From NCBI GenBank assembly GCA_026770585.1, contig MU646379.1:673692-685830 (forward strand): a stretch of DNA of 12,139 nt. The letters are read 5' to 3'. Positions within the stretch are counted from its first letter, which is position 1. Each line of letters begins with the position of its first letter. The notes under the pieces were generated by a model. That model saw only the letters and a list, made by a program, of their open reading frames with translations. It searched no databases and had not been told where the DNA came from. Made by a program: the position numbers and the translations under genes. This DNA comes from Baffinella frigidus. Lineage: Eukaryota; Cryptophyceae; Cryptomonadales; Baffinellaceae. Below are positions 11,971 through 12,139 of this stretch, in pieces.

Positions 11971-12075
11971 TTATCGACAGCGAATATCCCTGTACCCTCA
12001 TCCCTACTCCCTCAACCCTACCCCCTAGACCCTAAACCCTAAACCCTGTAACGAGAGTGGAGGGGGCGCGCCTGC
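11971..12075 (+). repeat. Repeat unit, copy 3, split by telomere-like DNA
   Basis: TTATCGACAGCGAATATCCCTGTA (11971-11994) resumes as CCCTGTAACGAGAGTGGAGG at 12044. Between lie 49 bases of CCCTCA/CCCTAAA words (11995-12043), ending in two canonical CCCTAAA units. CCCTGTA is present on both sides. The GGATCACTC part seen in copies 1 and 2 does not follow. Confidence 0.9.
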
Positions 12076-12139
12076 TGGGCGAGGAAGAGGTGGGTCTTGA
12101 GAACCTTGATCTCTTCGAATAGTGTCGCCACCAGTCTGC
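12076..12139. other. Window end, nothing recognised
   Basis: Short unique-looking tail with no supported feature. Confidence 0.35.

Noticed and set aside
119-12075. CRISPR array
   Set aside because: Tandem repeats here have no regular unique spacers of constant length, no cas genes, and the context is eukaryotic.

Overview
This looks like nuclear, non-coding, repeat-dense eukaryotic DNA. I could not support any protein-coding gene, tRNA or rRNA. All open frames are under about 205 codons, overlap in several frames, and mostly translate low-complexity repeats. Degenerate TTTAGGG-type (plant/green-algal type) telomere-like sequence recurs at many internal places on both strands. Together with many small palindromic insertions, this suggests a subtelomeric or telomere-repeat-rich region of a protist. 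A green alga such as a prasinophyte fits best; the species is a guess, and other lineages with TTTAGGG telomeres (cryptophytes, dinoflagellates, apicomplexans) cannot be excluded from sequence alone.

Layout: 1-1540 holds C-rich ~100-bp repeats, a 51-bp direct repeat, a 154-bp hairpin, an 18-bp x4 minisatellite and a 95-bp inverted-repeat pair. 1660-2320 has two foldback elements and small repeats. 2680-3600 is a diverged repeat domain interrupted by two insertions, one a 170-bp hairpin with a recognisable empty site. 3800-4630 is a telomere-like array with a pure TTTATGG block. 4865-5550 has a short hairpin, a CACCCTCTC minisatellite and a 46-bp direct repeat. 5553-5770 is a second telomere-like array. 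5910-6390 packs three long hairpins side by side. 6670-7100 has two more. 7200-8690 has small tandem repeats and clustered G-box palindromes. 8880-9010 has paralogous segments differing by a small palindrome. 9168-9461 has another foldback copy and a palindrome. 9660-10020 is a degenerate GCGAAC...GTCAACTG array. 10119-10840 has a pair of near-identical foldback elements in opposite orientation. 11385-12070 has three copies of a unit; the third is split by telomere-like DNA.

The most striking system is a family of six foldback elements sharing one asymmetric ~70-bp core (TTTACTACACAA ... TTGTGTAGTAAA) at the hairpin apex. The outer stems are self-complementary within each copy but belong to at least four unrelated sequence classes. 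A second family (core TACGGCATTGCCTAGG) shows the same conserved-core, swapped-stem design, and a third (core TGCTATCTTAGG) may do so. This suggests repeated nesting into hairpin tips, or a mechanism that rebuilds stems from new sequence. No encoded transposase is visible, so the elements would be non-autonomous.
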